From positions 1 to 43,068 of the IMG/VR virus record IMGVR_UViG_3300048930_000175: DNA of 43,068 nt; one strand, given 5' to 3'. The DNA comes from a virus. Below the pieces are notes generated by a model that ran no database searches, had not been told where the DNA came from, and worked only from the letters and a program-made list of their open reading frames with translations. How positions within the stretch are numbered: the first letter of the stretch is position 1; the number at the start of each line of letters is the position of its first letter. Below, in pieces: positions 1 to 8,481 of this stretch. The position numbers and the translations under genes are program-made.

Positions 1-127
1 CCCGTGTCGAAGGACATGCCGGTGTCAAGAATCCGGGCTCTGGTGGAGGAGGATCTCAAGCAAGTTGTCACGATCCCGAAGGGTTGGACCCAGGTTCAGG
101 ATGTCGTGGCTCTGGCCAAGGCGATTC
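1..127. repeat. Terminal direct repeat, left copy (contig circularisation overlap)
   Basis: The first 127 bases are identical to 42942-43068. An exact overlap of 127, with a reading frame running through it uninterrupted, is what an assembler leaves when a circular or circularly permuted molecule is opened at an arbitrary point. 127 is also a common maximum k-mer size. The unit genome is therefore 42,941 bp. A true biological terminal repeat of the same length cannot be excluded from sequence alone. Confidence 0.95.
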
Positions 128-2517
128 AGAAGGTCTATGCCCGAGAAGCTGTCGGCGCAGGGGTGATGACAAGAACGAAGAAAGGTATCGAACCTTTTAA
201 GATGGCTGAGCATGGGAGGATCATGAGGTCCCTGACCGAGCAAGGGATCGAGCTGATGCTCTCGAAGGATACGGTTGAGGGGAAGGAGTTCCTGGATCAG
301 ATTTCTAAGCTGAATCCGAAGATGAAGCTGAAAGATCTCCAGTTTGAGATCAGGAAGATTCACGAGGGACTCCAGAGGTCTCATGCCAGGATGCTTGAGG
401 GAGTAAGAAGGATTCCAGTTTTCCCAGATTACGTGACTGTCGGAGGAAAGCTGGTTAAGGTTCTTGAGACTAACCCCATCAGGCTTCTGGAAAAGGCTGC
501 AGACCAGCAAGCTCAGTTCATCGCGACAGTCAAACTGGCTGGACAAGGGATCATCGACAACAAGGGGATTATCACCCTTAAGATCATCGCCAAGGCTCTC
601 GGTGTCAGTCCTACGAATACGAAGGAAGATCTCTTGTTCCGGCTGACAAGAAACGGAGTCCCGGATACTCCGGAGCTTCAGGCGATGACACACAAGCAGC
701 TAAGAAGCCTGGCTAAGTCCCTTGGGATTCCTGCTGCTCCGGATCAGTCGGAGTATATGGAAAAGATTTTCTCCGTTCTTGACTCGAAGGAGATGACCAA
801 GAGAGATCTGAAGGCTCTGCAAAAAGCTGCTCGAAAGGTCGGGGGTATTGATCTCTCGCTGACGGAGGATGATATGGTGAAAGCTTTGCAGGAGAGAGCT
901 TTTACCGTGTATCCGGATAAGCTAGAGGCTCTGAGAAAGCAATACATCTCCGAAGGCGGTCGAGTAGAGGATTTTGATCAGATCGCTAACCTGACTCAGG
1001 GACTTCCGAATTGGAAGTTCTCTCAGTCCCTTGTTGCCAGGTCTCTTAGGTTCGTAGCGTCGATTAGCTCGGCTCTTCAGACATCTACTGCTTCTATCCT
1101 GAACCTGACTCAGACGGCTCATCTGGTTCCGAGCTATACGGGTCATGCGAGATATGCTCAAGCCCTTGCAGATGTGAAGCGAGACTATCAGAACATGAAA
1201 GCTCAAGGCGTGTTGAGTGGAGCTTTCAGGGAGGATGTTTATGAGTACGATCTCGAAGAAGGTCGGACTCTGGAGAGCATTGCTCGGATCTCACGAAACA
1301 TTATGGCTAAGGGAACTGGGCTGAAGTTCTTTTCGGACATGAATAACATCATCTCCGCTCGGGCCTTTAGGCTTTTGGCTGAAGACTGGAAGAAATCAGG
1401 CATCGGTCCTCACGAGCTTGTGATTGCCAAGAGGCTCAGGCTGAGAGAGGAAGAGATTCAGCAGATCCAGGTTGGGCTGATGTCGGATCAGACGATGAAC
1501 AAGATCATCCAGAACGGTGTTGGGGTGACTCAGTTTGTTACTGAGTCCAGACATCGTCAGGGCTGGCTGACCCAGAACCCTTGGGCTCGGATCGCGTTTC
1601 CTCTCCAAAGCTTCTCCACAGGAACCCTGAGAGAGACGATAAGGAACGTGGATGATATCCGACAGGCTGTGAAGTCGGGGAAGATTGAAGACGTTCTCCG
1701 AGCGGGACTCAAGCTCAAGGGGATGATTGTCCGCGGGACCCTGATCGGGATGGGAAACCTGATCTTGAAGGAAGCCCTACTTCGGAGACCAGAAGATGAA
1801 GACAAGAACGAGTTCTGGGAACGAGTGCTTGGAGGGTTTGTGGATTCTCAAACCTTCGGTCCGAGCACGATGTTGGTGAGTGGGTATTTCTGGAACGGAG
1901 GGACGATTGATCAGTCGGTTATCGCTATGTCTCCGTCGATCAAGGCGGCTGCAGACGGCGTGGCTGTGCTGACGAATACGATGTTCCAGATTCTCTCCAA
2001 GGCTGATCCGAGTTTCCGGTCCAAGCTCGTGGGGAGGTATGGCCAGCTCTCACCAGGAAGGCAGATTAAGGAAGTCTCGCTGAGACACATTCCGGCTCTG
2101 AAAGCTCTCTACCGGTGGTATGAGGAGTATGCGTATCCTGAGGCAAAGAGCTTTGACTCAGCGAGGAGTCTCTACTTTCAGTGGAAGAGAGAGAATGATC
2201 CTCAGCCGTCGAGTTCTCAGGGCCAGCTGAACCCAGATTATCTCCGGGTGTTTGAGGCTTTGAGAAGAGGAGACCTGGACCAGGCTAGGGTGAGTGCAGG
2301 GAGGTATTACAAGAGAATGTCTCAAGAACGTGTTCCACTGGACAAGGCTGCGCAGAACTTGAGAGCATCCCTCCTCGCTCGACGCCCGATTCCTGTCAGC
2401 GATGCGAAGTTTGGAAGGTATATCAACTGGCTTCCGAAGGATCGGAGGTCAGAAATCTTCAGGCTGAACCAAAGATACGAGAGCCAGGTGAATCTCGTAG
2501 CCCCAAGGAGCGAATGA
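1..2517 (+). CDS. Giant internal virion protein, C-terminal 838 residues (starts at 39783, crosses the contig join)
   Basis: This is the 3' part of the gene starting at GTG 39783. The frame entering at 42942 continues through CCC at 1-3, so the GTG at 4 is an internal Val, not a start. This part supplies residues 1054-1891. It is mostly charged helical sequence with likely coiled coils, a hydrophobic stretch near 1720-1760, and no catalytic motif I recognise. Podoviruses carry one very large internal or ejection protein that leaves the capsid with the DNA; position at the end of the late operon and size fit that role. It ends with an ATGA overlap onto the next gene. Function of this half is inferred from context only. 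Confidence 0.8.
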   Translation, partial: PVSKDMPVSRIRALVEEDLKQVVTIPKGWTQVQDVVALAKAIQKVYAREAVGAGVMTRTKKGIEPFKMAEHGRIMRSLTEQGIELMLSKDTVEGKEFLDQISKLNPKMKLKDLQFEIRKIHEGLQRSHARMLEGVRRIPVFPDYVTVGGKLVKVLETNPIRLLEKAADQQAQFIATVKLAGQGIIDNKGIITLKIIAKALGVSPTNTKEDLLFRLTRNGVPDTPELQAMTHKQLRSLAKSLGIPAAPDQSEYMEKIFSVLDSKEMTKRDLKALQKAARKVGGIDLSLTEDDMVKALQERAFTVYPDKLEALRKQYISEGGRVEDFDQIANLTQGLPNWKFSQSLVARSLRFVASISSALQTSTASILNLTQTAHLVPSYTGHARYAQALADVKRDYQNMKAQGVLSGAFREDVYEYDLEEGRTLESIARISRNIMAKGTGLKFFSDMNNIISARAFRLLAEDWKKSGIGPHELVIAKRLRLREEEIQQIQVGLMSDQTMNKIIQNGVGVTQFVTESRHRQGWLTQNPWARIAFPLQSFSTGTLRETIRNVDDIRQAVKSGKIEDVLRAGLKLKGMIVRGTLIGMGNLILKEALLRRPEDEDKNEFWERVLGGFVDSQTFGPSTMLVSGYFWNGGTIDQSVIAMSPSIKAAADGVAVLTNTMFQILSKADPSFRSKLVGRYGQLSPGRQIKEVSLRHIPALKALYRWYEEYAYPEAKSFDSARSLYFQWKRENDPQPSSSQGQLNPDYLRVFEALRRGDLDQARVSAGRYYKRMSQERVPLDKAAQNLRASLLARRPIPVSDAKFGRYINWLPKDRRSEIFRLNQRYESQVNLVAPRSE

Positions 2518-3377
2518 TGAAAGTGCAGATTACGCGAGGTGATGAGTGGTTCTCTGGGCTGGCTGAGCAGATCAGGCTAGAGGGGGATCAGATCGTCGAG
2601 TCCGGAGGGGAGATAGAAATCTCCTCCGGACAGACGATTCCGTTGATTGTGTTGAGAAGCGAAGTCCTTCGATCTCCGGTTGGGAGAGAGGACTTCGTGA
2701 CAGTGAGGTGGTTTGACGGGAAGTTCGCTAATCAAACGGCGTTTGTGATCCCGATCTATGGACACATGAATGAAGATCTCGGGTGTCCTGTGTTCTCAGG
2801 ATGCGTGGGAAAGTATACACATCACTTCGAGTTTGATCGGACGTATGAAAGCCCGGATCTTATCGAGGCCTTGATCGAGATGCGATTCAAAGGTCCGGTT
2901 TGTGTTTACTGGATGGGGCTGAGAGAGGGAATGGCAGTATCCAAGATCGTCGTGGGGATGGTGCCTGAGCTTATCTTCCCTCTGCTAGAGGGACTGAGCG
3001 TGAAGATCTCGGATTTTCTGTCATCCCCTCTCTCGGTGGATATGAAAGAATCCAAGGTCCTGGGTGCTGTGGTTTCGAGATACCCTTGGCCTGCAGTAGT
3101 GGAGTGTGATCAGTTCGAGATCTCTGGGCTTTCTCCATCCGTGCTGAAACACTTCTGGACACACGAAGTCCAGAGTCACAGACACTCTTTCTACTCGACA
3201 AATCCTCTCATCGGCATGGCTACAGCATGGAGTTCGGAGAGTTTCTCAGAAGCGAATCGACGAGTGTTGAGGACAATGCGATCTCTTCAAATCCCCCTGA
3301 AGCAATATCGAACGGATCTCGATTTTCGTGCATTGAGGAAAATGGAGTATCTGGAGACGATACTCCAAGGCGTCTAG
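2514..3377 (+). CDS. Divergent PurD/GARS-like (ATP-grasp-related) phage protein, last gene of late block
   Basis: This 287-aa protein starts at ATG 2514 inside an ATGATGA overlap with the giant virion gene (2517 is an alternative start). The middle and C-terminus resemble the C-terminal half of phage PurD-like proteins (phosphoribosylamine-glycine ligase, an ATP-grasp enzyme). Visible matches are a WFDG element near residue 65, a later GPVCVYW stretch where PurD has its GYxGxxDVN segment, and EANRRVLRTM followed by QYRTDL near the end, where PurD has EAxxxAY...QYRTDIG. The canonical glycine-rich GEMGT element is degenerate, so ligase activity is doubtful. It could instead be an unrelated virion protein. 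The match is from memory of the family. Confidence 0.45.
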   Translation: MMKVQITRGDEWFSGLAEQIRLEGDQIVESGGEIEISSGQTIPLIVLRSEVLRSPVGREDFVTVRWFDGKFANQTAFVIPIYGHMNEDLGCPVFSGCVGKYTHHFEFDRTYESPDLIEALIEMRFKGPVCVYWMGLREGMAVSKIVVGMVPELIFPLLEGLSVKISDFLSSPLSVDMKESKVLGAVVSRYPWPAVVECDQFEISGLSPSVLKHFWTHEVQSHRHSFYSTNPLIGMATAWSSESFSEANRRVLRTMRSLQIPLKQYRTDLDFRALRKMEYLETILQGV

Positions 3378-3400
3378 CGTGGAATAGAGAAAACTGAAAT

Positions 3401-3440
3401 GCCCACCGAGCACCCAGCGCAAGCTGGGTGTTTCGGTTTT
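3401..3440. terminator. Bidirectional rho-independent terminator at convergent junction
   Basis: CACCCAGC (3411-3418), GCAA tetraloop, GCTGGGTG (3423-3430) form a perfect 8-bp stem. Outer CCGA/TCGG bases can extend it. The + side ends in TTTCGGTTTT; the - side runs into T-rich sequence complementary to 3391-3404. It sits between the stop of the last rightward gene (3377) and the stop of the last leftward gene (3489), so it can end both blocks. Confidence 0.85.
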
Positions 3441-3488
3441 GGATTCGAGAGATTTGATCTTCGAGGCTGTGGAGATAGTCTTGAAGAG

Positions 3489-4670
3489 TCATTGCTTTAT
3501 CCTCGCGTAGTAGATTGCGGAACCGTTGGAGAACGCACGGACCTGGTTGGAGTGGATCAGGGTGTCAATGATATCGGTCAGGCCTCTGGAGTCTATGCGG
3601 TTGGAGAGAAGACGGAGAAGATCCGAGCGAGAGATTTGCTCGGCTTTGAAGATCTTGTCCCTCACCACGTTCAGCAAAGCTCCCTGATCTGAGGAAGTCA
3701 CAAGCTCAAGAAGCCTGGGCATGTGTTCCTCACTTGCAGTCAGGATGGAGTCAGCTCCAATGAGGTGACGTTCCTCGATCTCAGGAGAGTTCGTGCTCAC
3801 AGCGAAAAGCATCCCGACCTTTAGCAAGTGAACGAATCTTCGAGAAGCATAGCCGGTGAGAAGATGGTTGTTGAAGAAGTCTGACTTTTGCCAGAACTCG
3901 TTATACCGTTCTTCGTAATACTTCCAAGCATCTTTGGATAGAGTCATCTGACCCTGATACGTCGCGGCTTTTGAGAGGGAACGGATGAGCCTTTCTTGGA
4001 TTGCCTTCTTTTCTGGAGAGAACGTCGTGATCGCGACCGGAGGCATCGGGGCCTCGACGAAGACGAAGATGATTCGAGAAGTAAGTCCAGCTCCAACGGC
4101 TTCAGCGGGTACGGCATGACGAAGCCAATCAATAGTCGAGGCGCCGAGGAGACCAAGACAACAGTTAGAAAGCATCGCACGACCTTGGCCTTTGGTATGG
4201 TACTCGAAGTTTGATTTGCAGTCATAGAGTGGAATCAGGAGCGCGGCTAGTCCTGCCTCGTAGGATTTTTTGTTTAGAAAGGTCGCAAGCTCATCAACGA
4301 TTACAAAGCCTTCGGAGACTTCTCGAATGACGGTGGTCGAGGTTCCATCTACCTGATGAAGGGCTTCGATCAGAGCCTCTGGAGTGATCTTCTGTGCGAT
4401 GATGTTCGGTCGAGGTTCGACAGATCGCACGAGTCCCTCAGCCACACCGATAGCTGTGGACTTTCGACACCTTCCCGAGCCTGCTACAAGGACGATGAAG
4501 GTGTTTGGAAACACGGTATAGGTTCCCATGTCGATCCAAATCCTTCTCCCGAGCACACCGGAGATTGCGGAGAGTCCACACCAGAGAGCGAAAAGCTCAG
4601 GAATCTCTGTTCCCTTGTTCAGCTCGACGAAGTCTTTTAGGAAGTTTTCTGATTCTTCTGGCATTTCCAT
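3489..4670 (-). CDS. DUF3987-type phage helicase/primase-like P-loop ATPase
   Basis: This 393-aa protein resembles DUF3987 phage replication proteins, usually treated as a replicative helicase or primase-helicase. The P-loop is atypical: residues 63-71 read AGSGRCRKS, with Arg in place of the Gly before the catalytic Lys. A Walker B VIVDE follows at 123-127. The conserved CCLGLLGAS stretch and the RIIFVF strand fit the family core. The last 70 residues look like a winged helix (DLLRLLSNRI...). It overlaps the 3' end of the polymerase gene by 34 bp and is the last gene of the leftward block, consistent with a co-transcribed replisome pair. A second in-frame Met two codons downstream is an alternative start. 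Confidence 0.75.
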   Translation of the reverse strand: MEMPEESENFLKDFVELNKGTEIPELFALWCGLSAISGVLGRRIWIDMGTYTVFPNTFIVLVAGSGRCRKSTAIGVAEGLVRSVEPRPNIIAQKITPEALIEALHQVDGTSTTVIREVSEGFVIVDELATFLNKKSYEAGLAALLIPLYDCKSNFEYHTKGQGRAMLSNCCLGLLGASTIDWLRHAVPAEAVGAGLTSRIIFVFVEAPMPPVAITTFSPEKKAIQERLIRSLSKAATYQGQMTLSKDAWKYYEERYNEFWQKSDFFNNHLLTGYASRRFVHLLKVGMLFAVSTNSPEIEERHLIGADSILTASEEHMPRLLELVTSSDQGALLNVVRDKIFKAEQISRSDLLRLLSNRIDSRGLTDIIDTLIHSNQVRAFSNGSAIYYARIKQ

Positions 4671-7036
4671 TTCTCATAAGAGACACAATCTAGCCAGTTA
4701 GGACCGAGCTTTAGTTCTACCGGGACGACAAGTGGAACATCAACAAGAGGAAACTTGATCGGGACTTCGGTGTTCTGGATGATGAAGGGAATGACCTCGT
4801 CTACGAGATCTTCATCAACCTCGTAGACAATCTCGTCATGCACCTGCATCAAAGGCCGGGCTCGATCTCCCCAGCGTTCGTGCATGTAGTGATCCGCTCG
4901 GGCGAGAGCAGCGTTGATGATGTCTGCAATGAGAGACTGCGGGAGTGTGGCAATGGCGGAACGGAGAGTGGTTTCGTCCAGTCGGTCGAGGAAGATCCTC
5001 AACCTGCCAAAGGGATTTCGGAGAGACCGAGTGGTCTGGAGTTGTTGGTCGATCTCTCTCCACCAGATCTCAAGTTCCGGGATCGCCGAGCGGTATTTGT
5101 TCAGGGCCATCTTCGCGCGAGGGAGAGGAATCTTGTTGATAATAGAAACCTTCTCTGCTCCGATCTTGTAATTCGCCCCGTGGACACATCGCTTGGCTTC
5201 ATAGCGTTCTTCCTTTGTGATCTCGGATACGGGTTTTTCGTAGATAAGCGAGGCGTTCCACTTATGAACGTCAAACCCTGGAGTGTTGAAGTTCTTGATA
5301 AGCGAGTGTATTCTCGCAAACCACGCTACTGCACGAGCCTCAGCTTGCTCAAGGTCTGTCTTGATCAAGACTTTCCCAGGCCCGGCGATGTACATTCTTC
5401 GGATCTCACGCCCCGTGTCCTCTTGAGACGGGATCTGCTGAAGGTTCCCACCCTCTCCGTCTAGTGTCGTTGCGGAGGAAATACGCCCAGTGGATGCGCC
5501 GGTGATGTTATATTGGGTTCTCATCCTTCCATCTTCAGAAAGCTGAGAGTCAAGGAAGGTTCCGATGAGCTTAGAGACCTTACGATAGTCTAGAAGAAGC
5601 TGGAGAGTGTCTCGATAAGCCGGGCATTTGACCTGAAGTTTCTCAATCGCTTCCTCGTCTGAGGTGATTGCTTTCCTGACTCGGTGGATTTGAGGAGGAA
5701 GTTTGAGATCTTCATATAGGAACTTCTTGACCTGAGTCGGGCTGTTGGGATTCAGGTCTGGATTTCCTGTGGCTTGAGCGAGTTTGATCCGAGTCTTTTC
5801 TAGCTCAGCCTCCATCCGAGCGCGGTATTCTCGACGGTAGTCTTGGTCGATCAGAACACCGCGGTTGCCGCATCTCATTAACGCCACCATCGCTGGCTGG
5901 ACGTGAGACTTGTAGAAATCCCAGACCTTGAGAGACTTACACTCCTCCTCCAACTTCTCTGCACACTCAAACGTCGCCACACAGTCCCAGCAGTTGTAGG
6001 TCCAGGTGTCTTGGTCTGAGGCAGGATCGTAGTCGGAGTAGTAGGGAATCCGGGTGTAGATGGAGGCAAGGAAGTCCAGACCCTTAGGAAGCTCAGAGTA
6101 ACAACAGTGATGCGCGACCATTGTATCCATGAAGAGGTTTGCAAATCTGAAGCCAAAGTTTCTCTCCAGATATGATGTGTCAAAAGGGAAGTTCTGAGCC
6201 ACAAGCTCGATATCCGGGTTTCGGAAGAGCCTGTCCATCGCATCAAGGATTGCGATTTCTTCCTCGTAAGACCAGTGGGAGTTCATCCCTCCTGTGCTCT
6301 GCTCGGGGAAAAACACCACTGAGCTTCCTGGCTGGACAGTGTAACGGTTGGACATGAACGGAATACAGATCGCAGTATCTTTGCTCGGAGCAAAGCCGCA
6401 GCATCGGACGAGTCTCCCGGAGGTTTCGATATCGAAAGCTAGACGCTTGTGAGGGTGAGAGAGAAAGCTCATCACAGCTTCGAAGCTGGGGTTGGTGAGG
6501 AATCTTGGCTTTGGGAGGTTGAGGGTGGGTGAGAGAGATTCAGCTCTGGCTCTCCGGAGATCAAGCTCCGCGATGGCTCGGTGGTTATACACCCGGAGAA
6601 TGAAAGCTGGGTGGTATGTTGCGATAACCTTACCGCACGGACTCTCAAGGATACTTCCCCTCCACTTTTCGATCGAGCGACGTCCTGTAACAGCTCGGAG
6701 AGCTTCTGCCCCAAGGCAGATGATAACATTTGGAGCGAGTCGTTTGAGCTCGGCTTGGAGGTCTTGCCACGCTTGGAGGAGCACTTTTCCTGGAGTGTTT
6801 TTCTTTGAGTCTTCATAGAAAATATCGAACTCGTTTGAGGGAGGGCGGAATTTGATGACGTTTGTGACATAGCACTGGGTCCGAGAGATTCCTGTATTCG
6901 CGAGCATGTCGTCGAGGAGCTTGCCTGAGGAACCGATGAATGGAATCCCAAGGCGTTCTTCCTCTGCACCTGGAGCCTCGCCGACGATGGCGATTTTGGC
7001 TGAGAGCGGACCGACACCTGGGATCATGGTTGGCAT
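4637..7036 (-). CDS. Uracil-DNA glycosylase-like domain fused to family A DNA polymerase
   Basis: 799 aa. Residues 1-165 form a family-4-like uracil-DNA glycosylase fold: GEAPG at 19-23 and HPAFIL at 142-147 match its two active-site motifs. The 3'-5' exonuclease follows, with DIE at 202-204 (ExoI), N282/D286 (ExoII) and YNCWD at 347-351 (ExoIII). Polymerase motif A is DLEQAEAR (561-568), motif B spans R611, K615 and Y623, and motif C is HDE (733-735), so both active sites look intact. The N-terminal CxxC and the KCRPP cysteine typical of Fe-S family-4 enzymes are missing (here KFRPP). UDG-PolA fusions are known in phages such as SPO1. It overlaps the upstream methyltransferase gene by 13 bp. 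Confidence 0.92.
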   Translation of the reverse strand: MPTMIPGVGPLSAKIAIVGEAPGAEEERLGIPFIGSSGKLLDDMLANTGISRTQCYVTNVIKFRPPSNEFDIFYEDSKKNTPGKVLLQAWQDLQAELKRLAPNVIICLGAEALRAVTGRRSIEKWRGSILESPCGKVIATYHPAFILRVYNHRAIAELDLRRARAESLSPTLNLPKPRFLTNPSFEAVMSFLSHPHKRLAFDIETSGRLVRCCGFAPSKDTAICIPFMSNRYTVQPGSSVVFFPEQSTGGMNSHWSYEEEIAILDAMDRLFRNPDIELVAQNFPFDTSYLERNFGFRFANLFMDTMVAHHCCYSELPKGLDFLASIYTRIPYYSDYDPASDQDTWTYNCWDCVATFECAEKLEEECKSLKVWDFYKSHVQPAMVALMRCGNRGVLIDQDYRREYRARMEAELEKTRIKLAQATGNPDLNPNSPTQVKKFLYEDLKLPPQIHRVRKAITSDEEAIEKLQVKCPAYRDTLQLLLDYRKVSKLIGTFLDSQLSEDGRMRTQYNITGASTGRISSATTLDGEGGNLQQIPSQEDTGREIRRMYIAGPGKVLIKTDLEQAEARAVAWFARIHSLIKNFNTPGFDVHKWNASLIYEKPVSEITKEERYEAKRCVHGANYKIGAEKVSIINKIPLPRAKMALNKYRSAIPELEIWWREIDQQLQTTRSLRNPFGRLRIFLDRLDETTLRSAIATLPQSLIADIINAALARADHYMHERWGDRARPLMQVHDEIVYEVDEDLVDEVIPFIIQNTEVPIKFPLVDVPLVVPVELKLGPNWLDCVSYEKWKCQKNQKTS

Positions 7037-7584
7037 AGGTGGGATATCCTTTTAAACCAGCACGAGCCCTTGACACCATCGATCTTTCCGAGCTTTGTGA
7101 ACACTGCTCGGTTGACTCCGATCCGGCCGTAGTCATGACCAGCGATCATGCCTTCGGGTTTGAGGAGAGGAAGATAAAGCTCGATGTCTTTCTTGACTGC
7201 TTCTTCCTCGTGATCTCCGTCGATGAACACGAGATCGATGGTCTCTTGCTCAAAGTGAACAACCGCTTGGTCAGATCGAGCCCGGATGGTGTGGACACAG
7301 GATCTCCAGGGCTGTTCTTTCAGCCAAGCATGGAATCTTTTGCAGATATCCTCATGCCGATAGTAGTCACTCGTGTCCTCATCCGACGGTGCCCATGGGT
7401 CGATACAGTGGATCAGTCCTCTGCGCTCGTAGACTAGAGGCCCAATGAAGGACAAAGACCTTCCGAGAAAGGTCCCGATCTCGATCATTTGTCCTCCGAC
7501 GGGGAGGAACTGCTGGACGGCTTTGAGGTAGAAGTCTCCATCTTGATCGGTGAACCAACCTTCAGGTCTCTGGTGTGGTAGCAT
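7024..7584 (-). CDS. Class I SAM-dependent methyltransferase (Methyltransf_24-like)
   Basis: 186 aa. The SAM-binding motif I is IEIGTFLGRS (near 34-43), followed by an acidic CIDPW strand at about 60-64. The FIDGDH at 120-125 and the PLLKPEGMIAGHDY stretch are characteristic of the Methyltransf_24 group. Many members act on small molecules or sugars, and some are linked to glycan or antibiotic tailoring, so the substrate is not predictable. The 3' end overlaps the polymerase gene by 13 bp. The 5' end is overlapped by a small membrane-protein gene in another frame. A GGAG lies 11 nt upstream of the start. Confidence 0.85.
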   Translation of the reverse strand: MLPHQRPEGWFTDQDGDFYLKAVQQFLPVGGQMIEIGTFLGRSLSFIGPLVYERRGLIHCIDPWAPSDEDTSDYYRHEDICKRFHAWLKEQPWRSCVHTIRARSDQAVVHFEQETIDLVFIDGDHEEEAVKKDIELYLPLLKPEGMIAGHDYGRIGVNRAVFTKLGKIDGVKGSCWFKRISHLCQP

Positions 7585-7682
7585 GTTGACAAAGCTCCAA
7601 AGAGGATCATGATGAAAGAGATCAAGAAAACGAAGAAGAGAACAAAGGCAAACTCAGGATCAGGGAACTTACGCCAGATCAT
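7485..7682 (-). CDS. Small single-pass membrane protein, overlaps the methyltransferase gene
   Basis: 65 aa. ATG at 7682 is preceded by GGAGG at 8-nt spacing, the strongest ribosome-binding site nearby, which decides this start over a Met five codons upstream. Residues 9-31 (FAFVLFFVFLISFIMILFGA) form one hydrophobic helix. The C-terminal tail is hydrophilic and ends in a Ser/Pro-rich run. The gene begins within the end of the ligase gene (14-nt overlap) and shares its last 100 nt, out of frame, with the methyltransferase start. No family is recognised; a lysis or membrane-takeover role is only a guess. Confidence 0.6.
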   Translation of the reverse strand: MIWRKFPDPEFAFVLFFVFLISFIMILFGALSTCYHTRDLKVGSPIKMETSTSKPSSSSSPSEDK

Positions 7683-8481
7683 TCGAGAGTCCTCCATAGA
7701 CAGGAAATCGAGGAATGTTGTTCGCCGTGAACTCTTGGAACAAGACCTTGATCTGCCGGCCGGTGAAGAGCCTCTCGCGGACATAGGACCAGTCACGCTC
7801 GGAGTCACTGAACCCGGTTCCGACTTCGCAGGTCCAGGATTCTCCGGACTCGATGGACTGGACGATCAGGGTCCCCATTCTTCCCTCGTGTTTTCCCTTT
7901 CCCTGAGTCCATCCCGTGATCACGGCACGAGAAGAACGTCCGGGCTTGAGTTTGAGAAGGTCCTTGGTTCTCTTGGTTTGGTAAAAGCTTTCCGGGTTCC
8001 GAATCATCGCTCCCTCGAAGCCTTGAGAGATAAACTCTCCAGAGAGTTTCCATATCTCAGCTTCAGAGTGAACCCAGAAATACTGGACAAAGGTGAGGAT
8101 TGGAGAAGCTGTGGAGGGAATGGCGCCCTCAAGAGCATAGAGTCGATCTCTTGTCGGGAGCATGGCAAAGCTATCGAAGATCCAATACTGCAGCTCGGTT
8201 TCACAGGTGTTCTTGGATCTCCGAACGAGGCCATTGATTTGCTCAAAGGTCAGAGACGGGTGGTAGATTTCTCCGTCTAGCATGTCAAGACCTGTGGACT
8301 CAAGGGCTCGGACAATATGCTCGATGTTATAGATTCTCTTCCCATTCCGGGTGATGGGAGAACCTACGTGACGTTGCCAGACCATCCGAACCCCGTCGAT
8401 CTTTGGCTGGACGATCACGGGGTATTTGATCTTCTGCTTGTGGTCCATGAACTTATGAGCCAGCATACAGATCTCAGACAT
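7669..8481 (-). CDS. ATP-dependent DNA ligase
   Basis: 270 aa, the length of a minimal phage ligase with an adenylation domain plus OB fold. The nucleotide-binding motif I is KIDG (K27 is the adenylated lysine), motif III is DGEIY at 69-73, motif IV is FEGAMIR near 155-161, and motif V is LLKLKP at 175-180. The C-terminal 90 residues fit the OB domain. The enzyme would seal nicks left by replication or repair. This fits its place between the ParB-methyltransferase and polymerase genes and the uracil-excision domain of the polymerase. It overlaps the upstream 68-aa gene by 8 bp. Confidence 0.92.
   Translation of the reverse strand: MSEICMLAHKFMDHKQKIKYPVIVQPKIDGVRMVWQRHVGSPITRNGKRIYNIEHIVRALESTGLDMLDGEIYHPSLTFEQINGLVRRSKNTCETELQYWIFDSFAMLPTRDRLYALEGAIPSTASPILTFVQYFWVHSEAEIWKLSGEFISQGFEGAMIRNPESFYQTKRTKDLLKLKPGRSSRAVITGWTQGKGKHEGRMGTLIVQSIESGESWTCEVGTGFSDSERDWSYVRERLFTGRQIKVLFQEFTANNIPRFPVYGGLSNDLA

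Noticed and set aside
4-6. GTG at position 4 as a gene start
   Set aside because: The frame is continuous with the gene starting at 39783 once the 127-bp overlap is joined; no ribosome-binding site lies before it.
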